DNA of 64,000 nt from NCBI GenBank assembly GCA_963811595.1, contig CAWERW010000004.1:86351-150350 (forward strand), read 5' to 3'. The notes under the pieces were generated by a model. It ran no database searches. It was not told the DNA's origin and saw only the letters and a program-made list of their open reading frames with translations. The DNA comes from DASQFQ01 sp963811595 (GTDB taxonomy: Bacteria > Actinomycetota > Thermoleophilia > Solirubrobacterales > Solirubrobacteraceae). The position numbers and the translations under genes are program-made. Positions 7,324-14,540 of the stretch are shown one piece after another (position 1 is the stretch's first letter; every line of letters starts with the position of its first letter).

Positions 7324-8714
7324 GCGATCGTTCCGGCGGCCAGGTCCGCACGGACCTGCTTGCGGTAGCCCGCGGCGTTGTAGGCGCAGAACGGGATGAT
7401 CCTTCCGTCGGGGACGATCTCGCCCACGCAGCACTTGCGCAGCTTCCCGACGTCGAGCGTCCACTCGTCCTGGAAGTCCTGCGCGACGACCATGAACCCG
7501 CGCGCCGCGACGCGTTGCAGCTCCTCGGGCAGCCCGACGCCGCAGGCCACGCAGTCCAGCCGGTCGCCGGTGCGCTCGGTCCCGCCGGCCGCGGATGCGC
7601 TGAACAGCCCGCTCAGCGCGGCGGCCACCTCGAGGTCGGGCACGGCGCGGTTGGTCACGAAGCCGAGGTAGCGGTCGACGTCGACGAGCCGCGGCAGCGG
7701 CACGAGGTCCTCGCCGTCATAGAGCGCGTAGGTCGCCGAGCGGCAGGTCGGCGAGCAGCACGGAACCGCGACGAAGTCGTCCTCGCGGAACCACTCGGGC
7801 AGCTGCGCGCACACCCCGCGGATCACCTCGACGTTGGTCAGCCGGTCGAGCGGATCGAACTCGGGATGCCGTCCGGTGTGCGTGACCGGCTGGAAGAAGA
7901 CGCCGTTGACGGCCGGATGCTCCACACCGAACCGCACGATCGCGCCGAGCTCGTGCTCGTTGATCCCGCGCTCGACCGCAGCGGCCAGCGAGACGCCGAC
8001 GCCGGCGGCGGCACAGCGATCCAGCGCCGCCTGCTTGATCTCCTGCAGCCGCCGGCCCCGGATCGCCAGGTGGGTGGCGTCATCGAACCCGTCGAACTGC
8101 AGGTAGACGTGGATACCGAGCTCCGCGAGCGCCGGCGCGAAGCGCGGGTCGCGCGCCAGCCGGATGCCGTTCGTGTTCAGCATCACGAGCGGGATCCCGC
8201 GCGCCTTCGCAGCGCTCAGCATCTCGAGGATCTGCGGGTGGATCGACGGCTCGCCGCCCGACAGCTGGACCGCCTCGGGCTCGCCCTCGGCGGCGACGAA
8301 CGCGTCGAGCATCGACTCCACCTGGGCCAGCGACAGCGAGTAGCCGTCCGGCTGATGCCCGGTGCCCGACTCGGCGAAGCACACCGGGCAATCGAGGTTG
8401 CAGCCCGTGTTGACCTCGATGATCCCGAGGCACGTGTGCTGGGCGTGCTCCGGGCAGATGCCGCAGTCGCGTGGGCAGCCTTCCTCGGTCGCGGTCTGTC
8501 GCAGGAGCGGCTCGACGCCGGGCCGCTCGTAGCGCTGCGCGGCGCGCCAGCGCTCGCTGTCGCCGTACGCGAGCGCTTCGAGCAGGCCGTGCTCGGGGCA
8601 CTCCCGGCGGAGGATCACGCGACCGTCTCGCTCGATCAGCTCCGCGTCGAGCACGGCGCCGCAGAAGGGACAGATCGACCGGGTCGCTGTGGGCAGGGTG
8701 CCGCGCGCCGCCAC
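7320..8714 (-). CDS. Radical SAM enzyme of the Tes/MJ0619 type
   Basis: This 464-residue protein has the layout of the archaeal tetraether-synthase/MJ0619-like radical SAM family: an N-terminal zinc-ribbon-like part (CPFCG at residues 15-19, CPEHG at about 39), the linker GCPRDCGICPEH, and the radical SAM cluster motif CNLDCPVC (Cys105, Cys109, Cys112). Then come SGGEPSIHP, the segment YLQFDGFDDATHLAIRGR, FFQPVTHTGRH, and a cysteine-rich C-terminus (CCSPTC, CVACG, KLRKCC, IIPFCAYN). Family members join carbon atoms (tetraether lipids) or methylate pterins; which applies here cannot be decided. Start GTG 8714 has no ribosome site but a GATACT hexamer 6 bases upstream, as in leaderless genes here. 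It overlaps the following methyltransferase gene. Confidence 0.85.
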   Translation of the reverse strand: MAARGTLPTATRSICPFCGAVLDAELIERDGRVILRRECPEHGLLEALAYGDSERWRAAQRYERPGVEPLLRQTATEEGCPRDCGICPEHAQHTCLGIIEVNTGCNLDCPVCFAESGTGHQPDGYSLSLAQVESMLDAFVAAEGEPEAVQLSGGEPSIHPQILEMLSAAKARGIPLVMLNTNGIRLARDPRFAPALAELGIHVYLQFDGFDDATHLAIRGRRLQEIKQAALDRCAAAGVGVSLAAAVERGINEHELGAIVRFGVEHPAVNGVFFQPVTHTGRHPEFDPLDRLTNVEVIRGVCAQLPEWFREDDFVAVPCCSPTCRSATYALYDGEDLVPLPRLVDVDRYLGFVTNRAVPDLEVAAALSGLFSASAAGGTERTGDRLDCVACGVGLPEELQRVAARGFMVVAQDFQDEWTLDVGKLRKCCVGEIVPDGRIIPFCAYNAAGYRKQVRADLAAGTIA

Positions 8715-8747
8715 GCACGGAGTATCCCAGCCGTGTAGAACGAAACG

Positions 8748-9302
8748 ATGACGCTTCCGCTGCGCACCGCGGTCGCCGGCTCCCTGCTCGCCGCGGGGGC
8801 TGCCCTCGTCGCGCGCGCCGGGCTGACGCTCGACATCGGCGTCGGCCGCAGACTCCGGCCGCTCGGCCCGATCGCGCTGGACATCGCCGCGCCGCCCGAG
8901 CTCGTGTTCGACGTCATCGCCGCGCCGTACCTCGGCCGGACGCCGCGCGCGCTGCGCGGCAAGCTGGAGGTGATCGAGCGCGGCGCCGATCTCGTCCTCG
9001 CCGCGCACCACACGCCCGTGGCGCCGGGCCTGACCGTGACGACGGTCGAGACCGTGCGCTTCGAGCGCCCCCGGTGTGTCACGTTCCGGCTCGTCAAGGG
9101 GCCGGTGCCGCACGTCGTCGAGCGCTACGAGCTCCGTGCCGGCGGGAGTGGGACGGCGTTCGAGTATCGCGGTGAGCTGGGCACCGACCTGTGGGCGCTC
9201 GGCGCCTGGTGGGGAGCGGTCGTGGCGGCGTCCTGGGAGCGCACGGTCGCGAGCTCGCTGGAGGCCGTCCGCACCGAAGCGGAGCGGCGCGGCCGGTTGT
9301 GA
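8748..9302 (+). CDS. SRPBCC-fold protein with N-terminal hydrophobic segment
   Basis: This 184-residue protein starts with a hydrophobic stretch (AVAGSLLAAGAALVARAG, residues 8-25) that could anchor it in the membrane, followed by a START/SRPBCC-like lipid-binding domain: DIAAPPELVFDVIAAPYLGR, a central sheet, and a long C-terminal helix from about residue 155. It is divergent from the radical SAM gene with only 33 bases between the starts, so both may be controlled together. The hydrophobic cavity of this fold would suit a lipid or polyketide ligand, which fits a lipid-modifying neighbour, but that link is an inference. TAGAAC lies 6 bases before the ATG and no clear ribosome site is present. 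Confidence 0.75.
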   Translation: MTLPLRTAVAGSLLAAGAALVARAGLTLDIGVGRRLRPLGPIALDIAAPPELVFDVIAAPYLGRTPRALRGKLEVIERGADLVLAAHHTPVAPGLTVTTVETVRFERPRCVTFRLVKGPVPHVVERYELRAGGSGTAFEYRGELGTDLWALGAWWGAVVAASWERTVASSLEAVRTEAERRGRL

Positions 9303-9509
9303 GCCTCAGCAGGCGGCTGGGTCGGCCGGGAGCCGCGAGTGCCTGCCCGGCGGAGCGGTCGTGCAGAGCGCCATCGAAAGCTACTGCCCTCCTCCCACTC
9401 CAGCTTCGGACCAGAGCTGAATGTCCTCCAGGCGCGCCAAGCGCTCCCAGACCTCGCTCGCCTGCGCATCGATGCAGACGGACGCGCTGTGACGGATCAT
9501 CCCGCCGCT

Positions 9510-9965
9510 CTAGTCGGGCAGTGGCGCGTCAGCGGTGAAATAGGGCGCGCGCTCGCCGCGGGCGACCTGGTTGCCGAGGCGGTCGATGATCATCGCCCAC
9601 GTGTAGCCGCACATGGCCATCTCGCCGTCGGCCGCGTGGTCGGGCCAGCCGCCGTGCTCGAACCTCAGGAGGGTGCGGCCGTCCTCGTCGCGCTCCAGCT
9701 GCCAGGTGATCGAGGTGCCGATCCAGCCGGGGAAGCCGCCGACCGGCGTCCACCGCACGCGCTGGGCGGGCTCGAGCTCGTCGACGCGCACCTCGAGCGT
9801 CTTGGCCCAGTCGGGGCCGAACCCGAAGCGGGCGACGGCGCCCGTTTCCTCCGGCACCTCGAGCTGGTCGGTCCAGTTGCCGGCGAGGCCCTCCTCGGTC
9901 GCGAGCGCCTCGTAGACGCTCTCGGGCTCCGCGTCGACGGTGGTGCGGAAGTGAATGGCCGGCAT
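9510..9965 (-). CDS. SRPBCC/AHSA1-domain protein
   Basis: This 151-residue protein of the AHSA1 (activator of Hsp90-like) branch of the SRPBCC fold has an N-terminal strand MPAIHFRTTVDAEPESVYEA, the central LEVRVDELEPAQRVRWTP, and SITWQLERDEDGRTLLRFEH before the long C-terminal helix. The ATG at 9965 has a GAGAGGA site 6 bases upstream. It is the third gene of an ArsR-SRPBCC-SRPBCC operon, starting 11 bases after the previous stop. In such operons the SRPBCC proteins are thought to bind small hydrophobic ligands; the actual ligand is unknown. Confidence 0.85.
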   Translation of the reverse strand: MPAIHFRTTVDAEPESVYEALATEEGLAGNWTDQLEVPEETGAVARFGFGPDWAKTLEVRVDELEPAQRVRWTPVGGFPGWIGTSITWQLERDEDGRTLLRFEHGGWPDHAADGEMAMCGYTWAMIIDRLGNQVARGERAPYFTADAPLPD

Positions 9966-9976
9966 GTGCGGTCCTC

Positions 9977-10426
9977 TCAGTCGTTGACGATCCAGGGATC
10001 CGGCTCGGGCAGGTGGCCGGCGGCGGCGCGGGCGAGCCGCGCGAGGTAGTGCGCCCAGCCTTCGGCGTGAGGGTCGCGGGCGGGCTCCGGCAGGCCGTGG
10101 TGCAGCAGCGTCAGGCGCGTGCCCTCGCCGTCGGGCTCGAGCGTGACCTCGACGCGCGAGGAACCAGCCGCCGCGAGGAGGTCGCTCCGCTCGAAGCCCC
10201 ACGTGAAGACGACACGATGCGGCGGATCGACCTCGACGTACTCGCCGAGCACGACGTCGCGGCCGTTGGGTTCGACGCGGAACGTCCCGCCCGGGCGCGG
10301 ATCGAGCAGCGCGGAGACGCCCATCCAATCCACCATCCGCGCCGGGTCGGTGAAGTACGGGAACACGACCTCCGGCGGCGCGGCGATCCGCAGCTCGCTG
10401 CGCACCGGCTCAGTTGCGCCCGGCAT
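9977..10426 (-). CDS. SRPBCC/AHSA1-domain protein co-transcribed with ArsR regulator
   Basis: The 149 residues show the AHSA1-type pattern: ELRIAAPPEVVFPYFTDPAR, then the glycine-rich turn DPRPGGTFRVEPNGRDVVLG, the strand PHRVVFTWGFE and a C-terminal helix beginning EGWAHYLARLA. The start at 10426 overlaps the end of the ArsR gene by 17 bases, so the two are translated together. ArsR-AHSA1 pairs are very common in actinobacteria and are usually autoregulated from palindromes upstream of the regulator, as seen here at 10745-10776. Confidence 0.88.
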   Translation of the reverse strand: MPGATEPVRSELRIAAPPEVVFPYFTDPARMVDWMGVSALLDPRPGGTFRVEPNGRDVVLGEYVEVDPPHRVVFTWGFERSDLLAAAGSSRVEVTLEPDGEGTRLTLLHHGLPEPARDPHAEGWAHYLARLARAAAGHLPEPDPWIVND

Positions 10427-10748
10427 CGCGCCTCCCGGACGCGTGCTCGCGCTCGGCGGCGACCTTCAGGCGAGCGAGCGCAGCCGGCCACATCGCCTCG
10501 ACGTACGCCCTGACCTCCTCGAGCCCATCCGGGCGGGCCTGGTACCAGCGGCGCGCGCCTTCCCGGCGCTCGGCGATGAGGCCGGCTGCGAGCAGGATCC
10601 GCAGATGCTGGGAGATCGCCTGCCGGCTGACGTCGAAGCGCGCGGCGATGTCGCCCGCGGTGCGTTCCTCGTCGACCAGCAGCGCGAGCAGCTCGCGCCG
10701 GCGCGGCTCCGCAAGCACCTGGAAGACATCGGCGGGCAAGATCTGCAA
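10410..10748 (-). CDS. ArsR-family winged-helix regulator
   Basis: This regulator of about 112 residues has a typical winged helix: VFQVLAEPRRRELLALLV, then ERTAGDIAARFDVSRQAIS and QHLRILLAAGLIAERR, followed by the wing RRWYQARPDGLEEV. No metal-binding cysteines are present, so it is of the non-metal type found with AHSA1 genes. There is no ATG or GTG before the domain in this frame after the operator; TTG at 10748 or TTG at 10739 are the possible starts, and the first lies inside the palindrome, implying a leaderless or very short-leader transcript. It heads the operon with two SRPBCC genes and probably represses it by binding 10745-10776. Confidence 0.85.
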   Translation of the reverse strand: MQILPADVFQVLAEPRRRELLALLVDEERTAGDIAARFDVSRQAISQHLRILLAAGLIAERREGARRWYQARPDGLEEVRAYVEAMWPAALARLKVAAEREHASGRRDAGRN

Positions 10749-10776
10749 GTATACACTTGCGCAAGCAGTTGCTTGC
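10745..10776. promoter_or_regulatory. Two abutting 16-bp palindromic operators
   Basis: GCAAGTATACACTTGC (10745-10760) and GCAAGCAGTTGCTTGC (10761-10776) are imperfect palindromes with the same GCAAG/CTTGC arms, placed end to end without a gap. They lie at the very start of the ArsR gene and just before the plus-strand ATG at 10797. They are probably the ArsR-type binding sites controlling both directions. Confidence 0.65.
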
Positions 10777-10796
10777 TTATCTGGTAGAAACACCTC

Positions 10797-10847
10797 ATGG
10801 CCTACGACGAGGATCTCGCTGCGCGAGTGCGCGGAGACAAGGGCTAG
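10797..10847 (+). pseudogene. TfoX/YjbR-like N-terminal stub (16 codons)
   Basis: MAYDEDLAARVRGDKG followed by TAG resembles the first dozen residues of TfoX N-terminal-domain proteins (typically MAYDE-LA-RVR). The rest of that about 110-residue protein is absent; four bases after the stop the GTG of the SRPBCC gene follows. It is read here as the leftover of a deletion that joined a TfoX-like gene start to the next gene, leaving its promoter region in place. A functional leader peptide is an alternative. Confidence 0.5.
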
Positions 10848-10851
10848 GCGC

Positions 10852-11343
10852 GTGGCCGTCGACATCGTCTGCGAGCTCGAGATCCCGCGACCGCGCGCGG
10901 AGGTCGCCGGCTATGCCGCCGACCCGGACAACACGACCTCCTGGTACGCGAACATCAAGGCCGTCGAATGGGACACGCCGCGACCGCTCGCGGTCGGCTC
11001 GCGACTCGCGTTCATCGCCACGTTCCTCGGGCGCCGGCTCAGCTACACCTACGAGATCCGCGAGCTCGTGCCCGGCGAGCGGCTCGTCATGAGCACCGCG
11101 CAGGGCCCGTTCCCGATGGAGACCACCTACACCTGGGACGACGCCGGCGAGGGCACGACGCGCATGACGCTGCGCAACCGCGGCGAGCCCTCCGGCTTCG
11201 CCAAGGTCGCGGCACCGGTCATGACGCGGGCGATGCGGCGAGCGATGAATGGGGACCTGCGGCGCCTCAGCGGGATCCTGCAGCGACGCGCGACCTCCGG
11301 CGCACCGCCGGGCGACGCTGCCGAGTCGCGCCGCGTCGACTGA
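10852..11343 (+). CDS. SRPBCC-fold protein (polyketide cyclase-like)
   Basis: This 163-residue protein has a START/SRPBCC core: CELEIPRPRAEVAGYAADPD, the tryptophan pair region TTSWYANIKAVEWD, the sheet LSYTYEIRELVPGERLVMST and TTYTWDDAGEGTTRMTLRN, and a C-terminal helix beginning AKVAAPVMTRAMRRAM. The GTG at 10852 is the first start in the domain frame; it has no ribosome site and lies just behind the TfoX-like stub, whose translation could feed it. It is divergent from the ArsR operon across the tandem palindromes and could belong to the same regulon. The ligand is unknown. Confidence 0.8.
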   Translation: MAVDIVCELEIPRPRAEVAGYAADPDNTTSWYANIKAVEWDTPRPLAVGSRLAFIATFLGRRLSYTYEIRELVPGERLVMSTAQGPFPMETTYTWDDAGEGTTRMTLRNRGEPSGFAKVAAPVMTRAMRRAMNGDLRRLSGILQRRATSGAPPGDAAESRRVD

Positions 11344-11381
11344 GGTTCTCGACGGTCGACCCGGCCATGGCCGGGGCTGAC

Positions 11382-12356
11382 TCAGCGGCCGGCTCGACCG
11401 CCGTGCAGCGTCCGCGGCAGCCCGAAGTGCCGGAACAGGCCGGTGTCCGGGAAGCCGGTGATCGCGGCGACGCGATCGTCTCGCAGCGTGAGCACCATCA
11501 GCCCGTACGCGTGGCCGATCGGCGCGTGGGCGTCGAGCTGGTAGCAGCCGAAGGCAGGCTGGCCGTTCGCACGGGTGGGCACGAGCCGGAAGCGGTCGAG
11601 GCGCCCGCCGGCAGGGACCGTCGAGAGGAAGCCCGCGATCGCCGCCGGCCCGAGGTACTCGAGCGGCGTGGGCGGCATGGTCAGCGACGCGTCGTCGGTC
11701 AGCAGCGCCACGACCGCGTCGACGTCCCCGCCCTCGAAGGCCTCGACGAAACGTGCCACGACCGCGCGTTCGGCAGCGGAGCCCGGGAGCGGCGCGCGGT
11801 CGCGTTCCACGCCCTTGCCGACTGCGGAGCGCGCGCGGCGCAGCGCGCCGTTCGCGGACGCCTCCGTGACACCGAGCATCTCGGCGACCTCCGACGCCGT
11901 GAAGCCCAGCACGTCGCGCAGCACGAGCACCGCCCGCTGTCGCGGGGGGAGCCGTTGCAGGCCGGCGATGAACGCGAGCCCGATCGCCTCACGAGACTCG
12001 TGGCGTGCCTCGGGCTCGTCCGGCAGCGGCTCGAGCCAGATCGGCTCGAGCAACCGGGTCGGGGCCGGTGGGACCGCGGGCTCCTCGGGTGGGGGTGGCG
12101 ACTCCGGCAGCCGGCGCCCGCGGTCTCGCAGGGCGTTCAGGCAGCGGTTCGTCGCGATCCGGTACAGCCACGTCCGCATCGACGCCCTCCCTTCGAAGCC
12201 CTCAAGCCCGCGCCAGGCCGCCAGCAGCGTCTCCTGCACGAGGTCCTCGGCATCCTGCACGGAACCGGTGATCCGGTAGCAATGGACGAGGAGCTCGCGG
12301 CGGTGGCGCTCCGCGAGGTCCTCGAACGAGATGTCAGCGGACGACCGGGCGCTCAC
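11382..12356 (-). CDS. SigG/SigX5-type ECF sigma factor with SnoaL-like C-terminal domain
   Basis: This 324-residue sigma factor has region 2 (LLVHCYRITGSVQDAEDLVQ, RTWLYRIATNRCLNALRDR; about residues 18-80), a proline-rich linker (PESPPPPEEPAVPPAP), region 4 (LPPRQRAVLVLRDVLGFTAS, then EVAEMLGVTEASANGAL) and, from about residue 205, an NTF2/SnoaL-like domain (FVEAFEGGDVDAVVALLTDD). This architecture is that of the SigX5/SigG group, in which the tail modulates activity instead of an anti-sigma factor. GTG at 12356 gives the expected N-terminus; it follows the SnoaL-type gene by 28 bases, so both likely form one unit. The regulon is unknown. Confidence 0.9.
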   Translation of the reverse strand: MSARSSADISFEDLAERHRRELLVHCYRITGSVQDAEDLVQETLLAAWRGLEGFEGRASMRTWLYRIATNRCLNALRDRGRRLPESPPPPEEPAVPPAPTRLLEPIWLEPLPDEPEARHESREAIGLAFIAGLQRLPPRQRAVLVLRDVLGFTASEVAEMLGVTEASANGALRRARSAVGKGVERDRAPLPGSAAERAVVARFVEAFEGGDVDAVVALLTDDASLTMPPTPLEYLGPAAIAGFLSTVPAGGRLDRFRLVPTRANGQPAFGCYQLDAHAPIGHAYGLMVLTLRDDRVAAITGFPDTGLFRHFGLPRTLHGGRAGR

Positions 12357-12384
12357 CGGCCAAGCCTCGCACCGATCGCCGCGC

Positions 12385-12741
12385 TCATGCGGCCATCGCG
12401 CGCCGCAGCTCCTCGCCGTCGTAGAAGAGCTCGCCGCGCACGATCTGCCCGTCGGCCACCTCGAGCACCTCGGCCGCGCTGAGCTTGCCAACGCCTGGGA
12501 TCGCCATCTCCCAGTCGACGATCGAGCACACGCTGTCGCCGTCGACGAACTGGCGGCGGACCACGAAGCTGGTCACGGCCCGGCCGGCCTCGCGGGCCAT
12601 CGCCCGGTAGCCATCGGCACTGTCGAAGCTCGCCACCGGCCCTGTGAACGCGAAGTCCTCGGCGAGCGGTACCTCGCTGAAATCACCGGCCTTGCTCTGC
12701 CATGCGTCGTAGTACTTGCGCACTGCCTCAGCGGCACCCAT
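12385..12741 (-). CDS. SnoaL/NTF2-like protein upstream of sigma factor
   Basis: This 118-residue protein has the NTF2-like fold: VRKYYDAWQSKAGDFSEVPL, the loop LAEDFAFTGPVASFDSADGY, and the strand pair VCSIVDWEMAIPGVGKLSAA with GQIVRGELFYDG. The ATG at 12741 has a GAGGAGA site. Its fold is the same as that of the tail of the sigma factor behind it, so it may take part in the same signal sensing, although many such genes are unrelated enzymes or ligand binders. No catalytic residues can be assigned. Confidence 0.8.
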   Translation of the reverse strand: MGAAEAVRKYYDAWQSKAGDFSEVPLAEDFAFTGPVASFDSADGYRAMAREAGRAVTSFVVRRQFVDGDSVCSIVDWEMAIPGVGKLSAAEVLEVADGQIVRGELFYDGEELRRAMAA

Positions 12742-12818
12742 CGGGAGCTCTCCTCACGTCGATTGCGCTTGCACCCGGATTGACACCGGATGGCCGCGAA
12801 ACTGACCGCGCTACCCGG

Positions 12819-14072
12819 CTAGAGGTACCGGAGCGCCAGATAGCCGGTGACGAGCAGCATCGAGACGAGGGTCGTCGCGACGCCGATGCGCATGAAGTAC
12901 AGGAAGCCGATGGGCTCGCCGGCGCGGGAAGCGAGCCCGGAGGCCGCGACGTTGGCGGCGGCGGCCACGAGCGTCGCGTTGCCGCCGAAGCAGGCGCCGA
13001 GCGAAAGCGCCCACCAGTAGGCGTCGTCGCCCGTGTCGCCTTGGAGCGAGTCGACGACGGGGATCATGGCGGCGGTGAACGGGATGTTGTCCACGACGGC
13101 GGAGCCGACCGCAGAAGCCCACGTGATGCCGAGCAGCTCGGCGGAGCGGTTGCCTTGGGTGACGGAGGCGATCCCCTGGGCGACCTCGTCGATCGCGCCC
13201 GTGTGCTCGAGCGCGCCGACGAGCACGAAGAGGCCGATGAAGAAGAACAGGGTGGGCCACTCGATCGAGGCCAGGGATCGCTCGAGCGGCTGCCGGCTGG
13301 CGAAGAGCATCACCGTCGCGCCGGTCATGGCGACCGTCGCGGGCTCGATGTGCAGCGCCTGGTGGGCGAAGAACACGAAGATCGTGAGGACGAGGACCGG
13401 CACCGTGCGCTTGAGCTCCGGCATGTCCTCGATCGCGTCGCGCGCGTTGAGCTCGAGCACGCGGCGGCGGGCCTCGGGCGACGCCTGCAGACTGCCGCGG
13501 TAGAAGAGGTAGAGCCCTGCGATCACCACCGCGAGGGTGACGACGACGATCGGGGCGAGGTTGACGATGAAGGCGATGAACGAGAGGTCCGTCGCGCCGG
13601 CGATCAGGATGTTCGGCGGGTCGCCGATCAGCGTCGCGGTCCCGCCGATGTTCGAGACGAGGATCTCGACGACGATCAGCGGGATCGCGTCGATGTCGAG
13701 CGCGTCCGCGAGCAGGAACGTGATCGGCACCACGAGCAGGATCGTGGTGAGGTTGTCCAGGAACGCCGACAGCAGCGCGGTCGTGAGCGCGAGCGAGGTG
13801 AGCACCGCGAGCGGCCGGCCTCGCGAGAGCTGCCCGGCGCGGATCGCGAGCCACGTGTAGACGCCCGTCGGCTCGGTGACCTTGACCATCAGCATCATGC
13901 CCGCGAGCAGGCCCAGCGTGTTCCAGTCGATCGCCTCGATCGCGCCCTCCTGATCGATCGTCTGCGTGAGCAGCACGAGCACGGCGCCCAGCAGCGCGAC
14001 CTTCGTGCGGTCGATCCGCTCGCTGGCGATCAGCGCCAGCGCCGCGACGAACAGGAGGATCGCGAGCGTCAA
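12819..14072 (-). CDS. SLC13/NhaD-ArsB-type ion transporter, copy 1
   Basis: This 417-residue membrane protein of the ion transporter superfamily has about 11-12 hydrophobic helices. Hallmarks are AFLDNLTTILLVVPITFLLA (helix-loop typical of CitM/NhaD/ArsB), SNIGGTATLIGDPPNILIAG (the repeated NIGG/GDPPN motif of NhaD-type antiporters), and in the second half AVVDNIPFTAAMIPVV and LGACFGGNATLVAAAANVA. The likely role is Na+/H+ antiport or anion/metalloid export. The TTG at 14072 overlaps the stop of the CBS gene by 4 bases (TTGA) and gives exactly the same length as the paralogue at 14541-15794, which supports this start. The whole set 15794-12819 is one operon. Confidence 0.92.
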   Translation of the reverse strand: MTLAILLFVAALALIASERIDRTKVALLGAVLVLLTQTIDQEGAIEAIDWNTLGLLAGMMLMVKVTEPTGVYTWLAIRAGQLSRGRPLAVLTSLALTTALLSAFLDNLTTILLVVPITFLLADALDIDAIPLIVVEILVSNIGGTATLIGDPPNILIAGATDLSFIAFIVNLAPIVVVTLAVVIAGLYLFYRGSLQASPEARRRVLELNARDAIEDMPELKRTVPVLVLTIFVFFAHQALHIEPATVAMTGATVMLFASRQPLERSLASIEWPTLFFFIGLFVLVGALEHTGAIDEVAQGIASVTQGNRSAELLGITWASAVGSAVVDNIPFTAAMIPVVDSLQGDTGDDAYWWALSLGACFGGNATLVAAAANVAASGLASRAGEPIGFLYFMRIGVATTLVSMLLVTGYLALRYL

Positions 14073-14530
14073 GTTCCGAGGAAGCGGTCCGCGACCGAGC
14101 GGAAGAAGTCGGCGCGGGTGATCACGCCGACCACCTTTCCGTTGTCGGTCACGGGCACGATCAGAACCCGGTGATGGAGGAAGATCTCGGCCACCTGGAC
14201 GTCGGAGAACTCGACGTTCACATCGACGTGCTCGGTGTGCATGTGCGCGCTGACGGGCTCGCCGCGGCATTCAATGCGCTTCTCGATCGCGTCCTCGAGG
14301 CTGCGCCGCACGAACCCGGCGTACTTGAGCTCCTTCAGGTAGCCGGGGAACACCGCGCCGAGAAACTCTCGTTCGCCGAACACGCCGGCGAGGCGCTCGC
14401 GCTCGTCGACGACCGGCAGCGCCGGCAGGTCCGTGTCGAGCAGGGTTCGCGTCGCCTTCTCGACGGTGTCGCCGGTGTGCAGCAGCGGCGCGTCGCGCAG
14501 GATCGCGTCACTGACGGTTCGTGGGTTCAA
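14069..14530 (-). CDS. Tandem CBS-domain protein between two transporters
   Basis: This 153-residue soluble protein consists of two CBS motifs, residues about 5-60 (TVSDAILRDAPLLHTGDTVE, then LPALPVVDERERLAGVFGER) and about 95-150 (VNVEFSDVQVAEIFLHHRVL, then IVPVTDNGKVVGVITRADFF). CBS pairs bind adenine nucleotides or other ligands and regulate partner proteins. Its position between two transporter paralogues, 10 bases after the first and overlapping the second by 4, suggests it controls their activity in response to energy state or ionic strength. That role is an inference from context. Confidence 0.88.
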   Translation of the reverse strand: MNPRTVSDAILRDAPLLHTGDTVEKATRTLLDTDLPALPVVDERERLAGVFGEREFLGAVFPGYLKELKYAGFVRRSLEDAIEKRIECRGEPVSAHMHTEHVDVNVEFSDVQVAEIFLHHRVLIVPVTDNGKVVGVITRADFFRSVADRFLGT

Positions 14531-14540
14531 GGCGGTCTCC

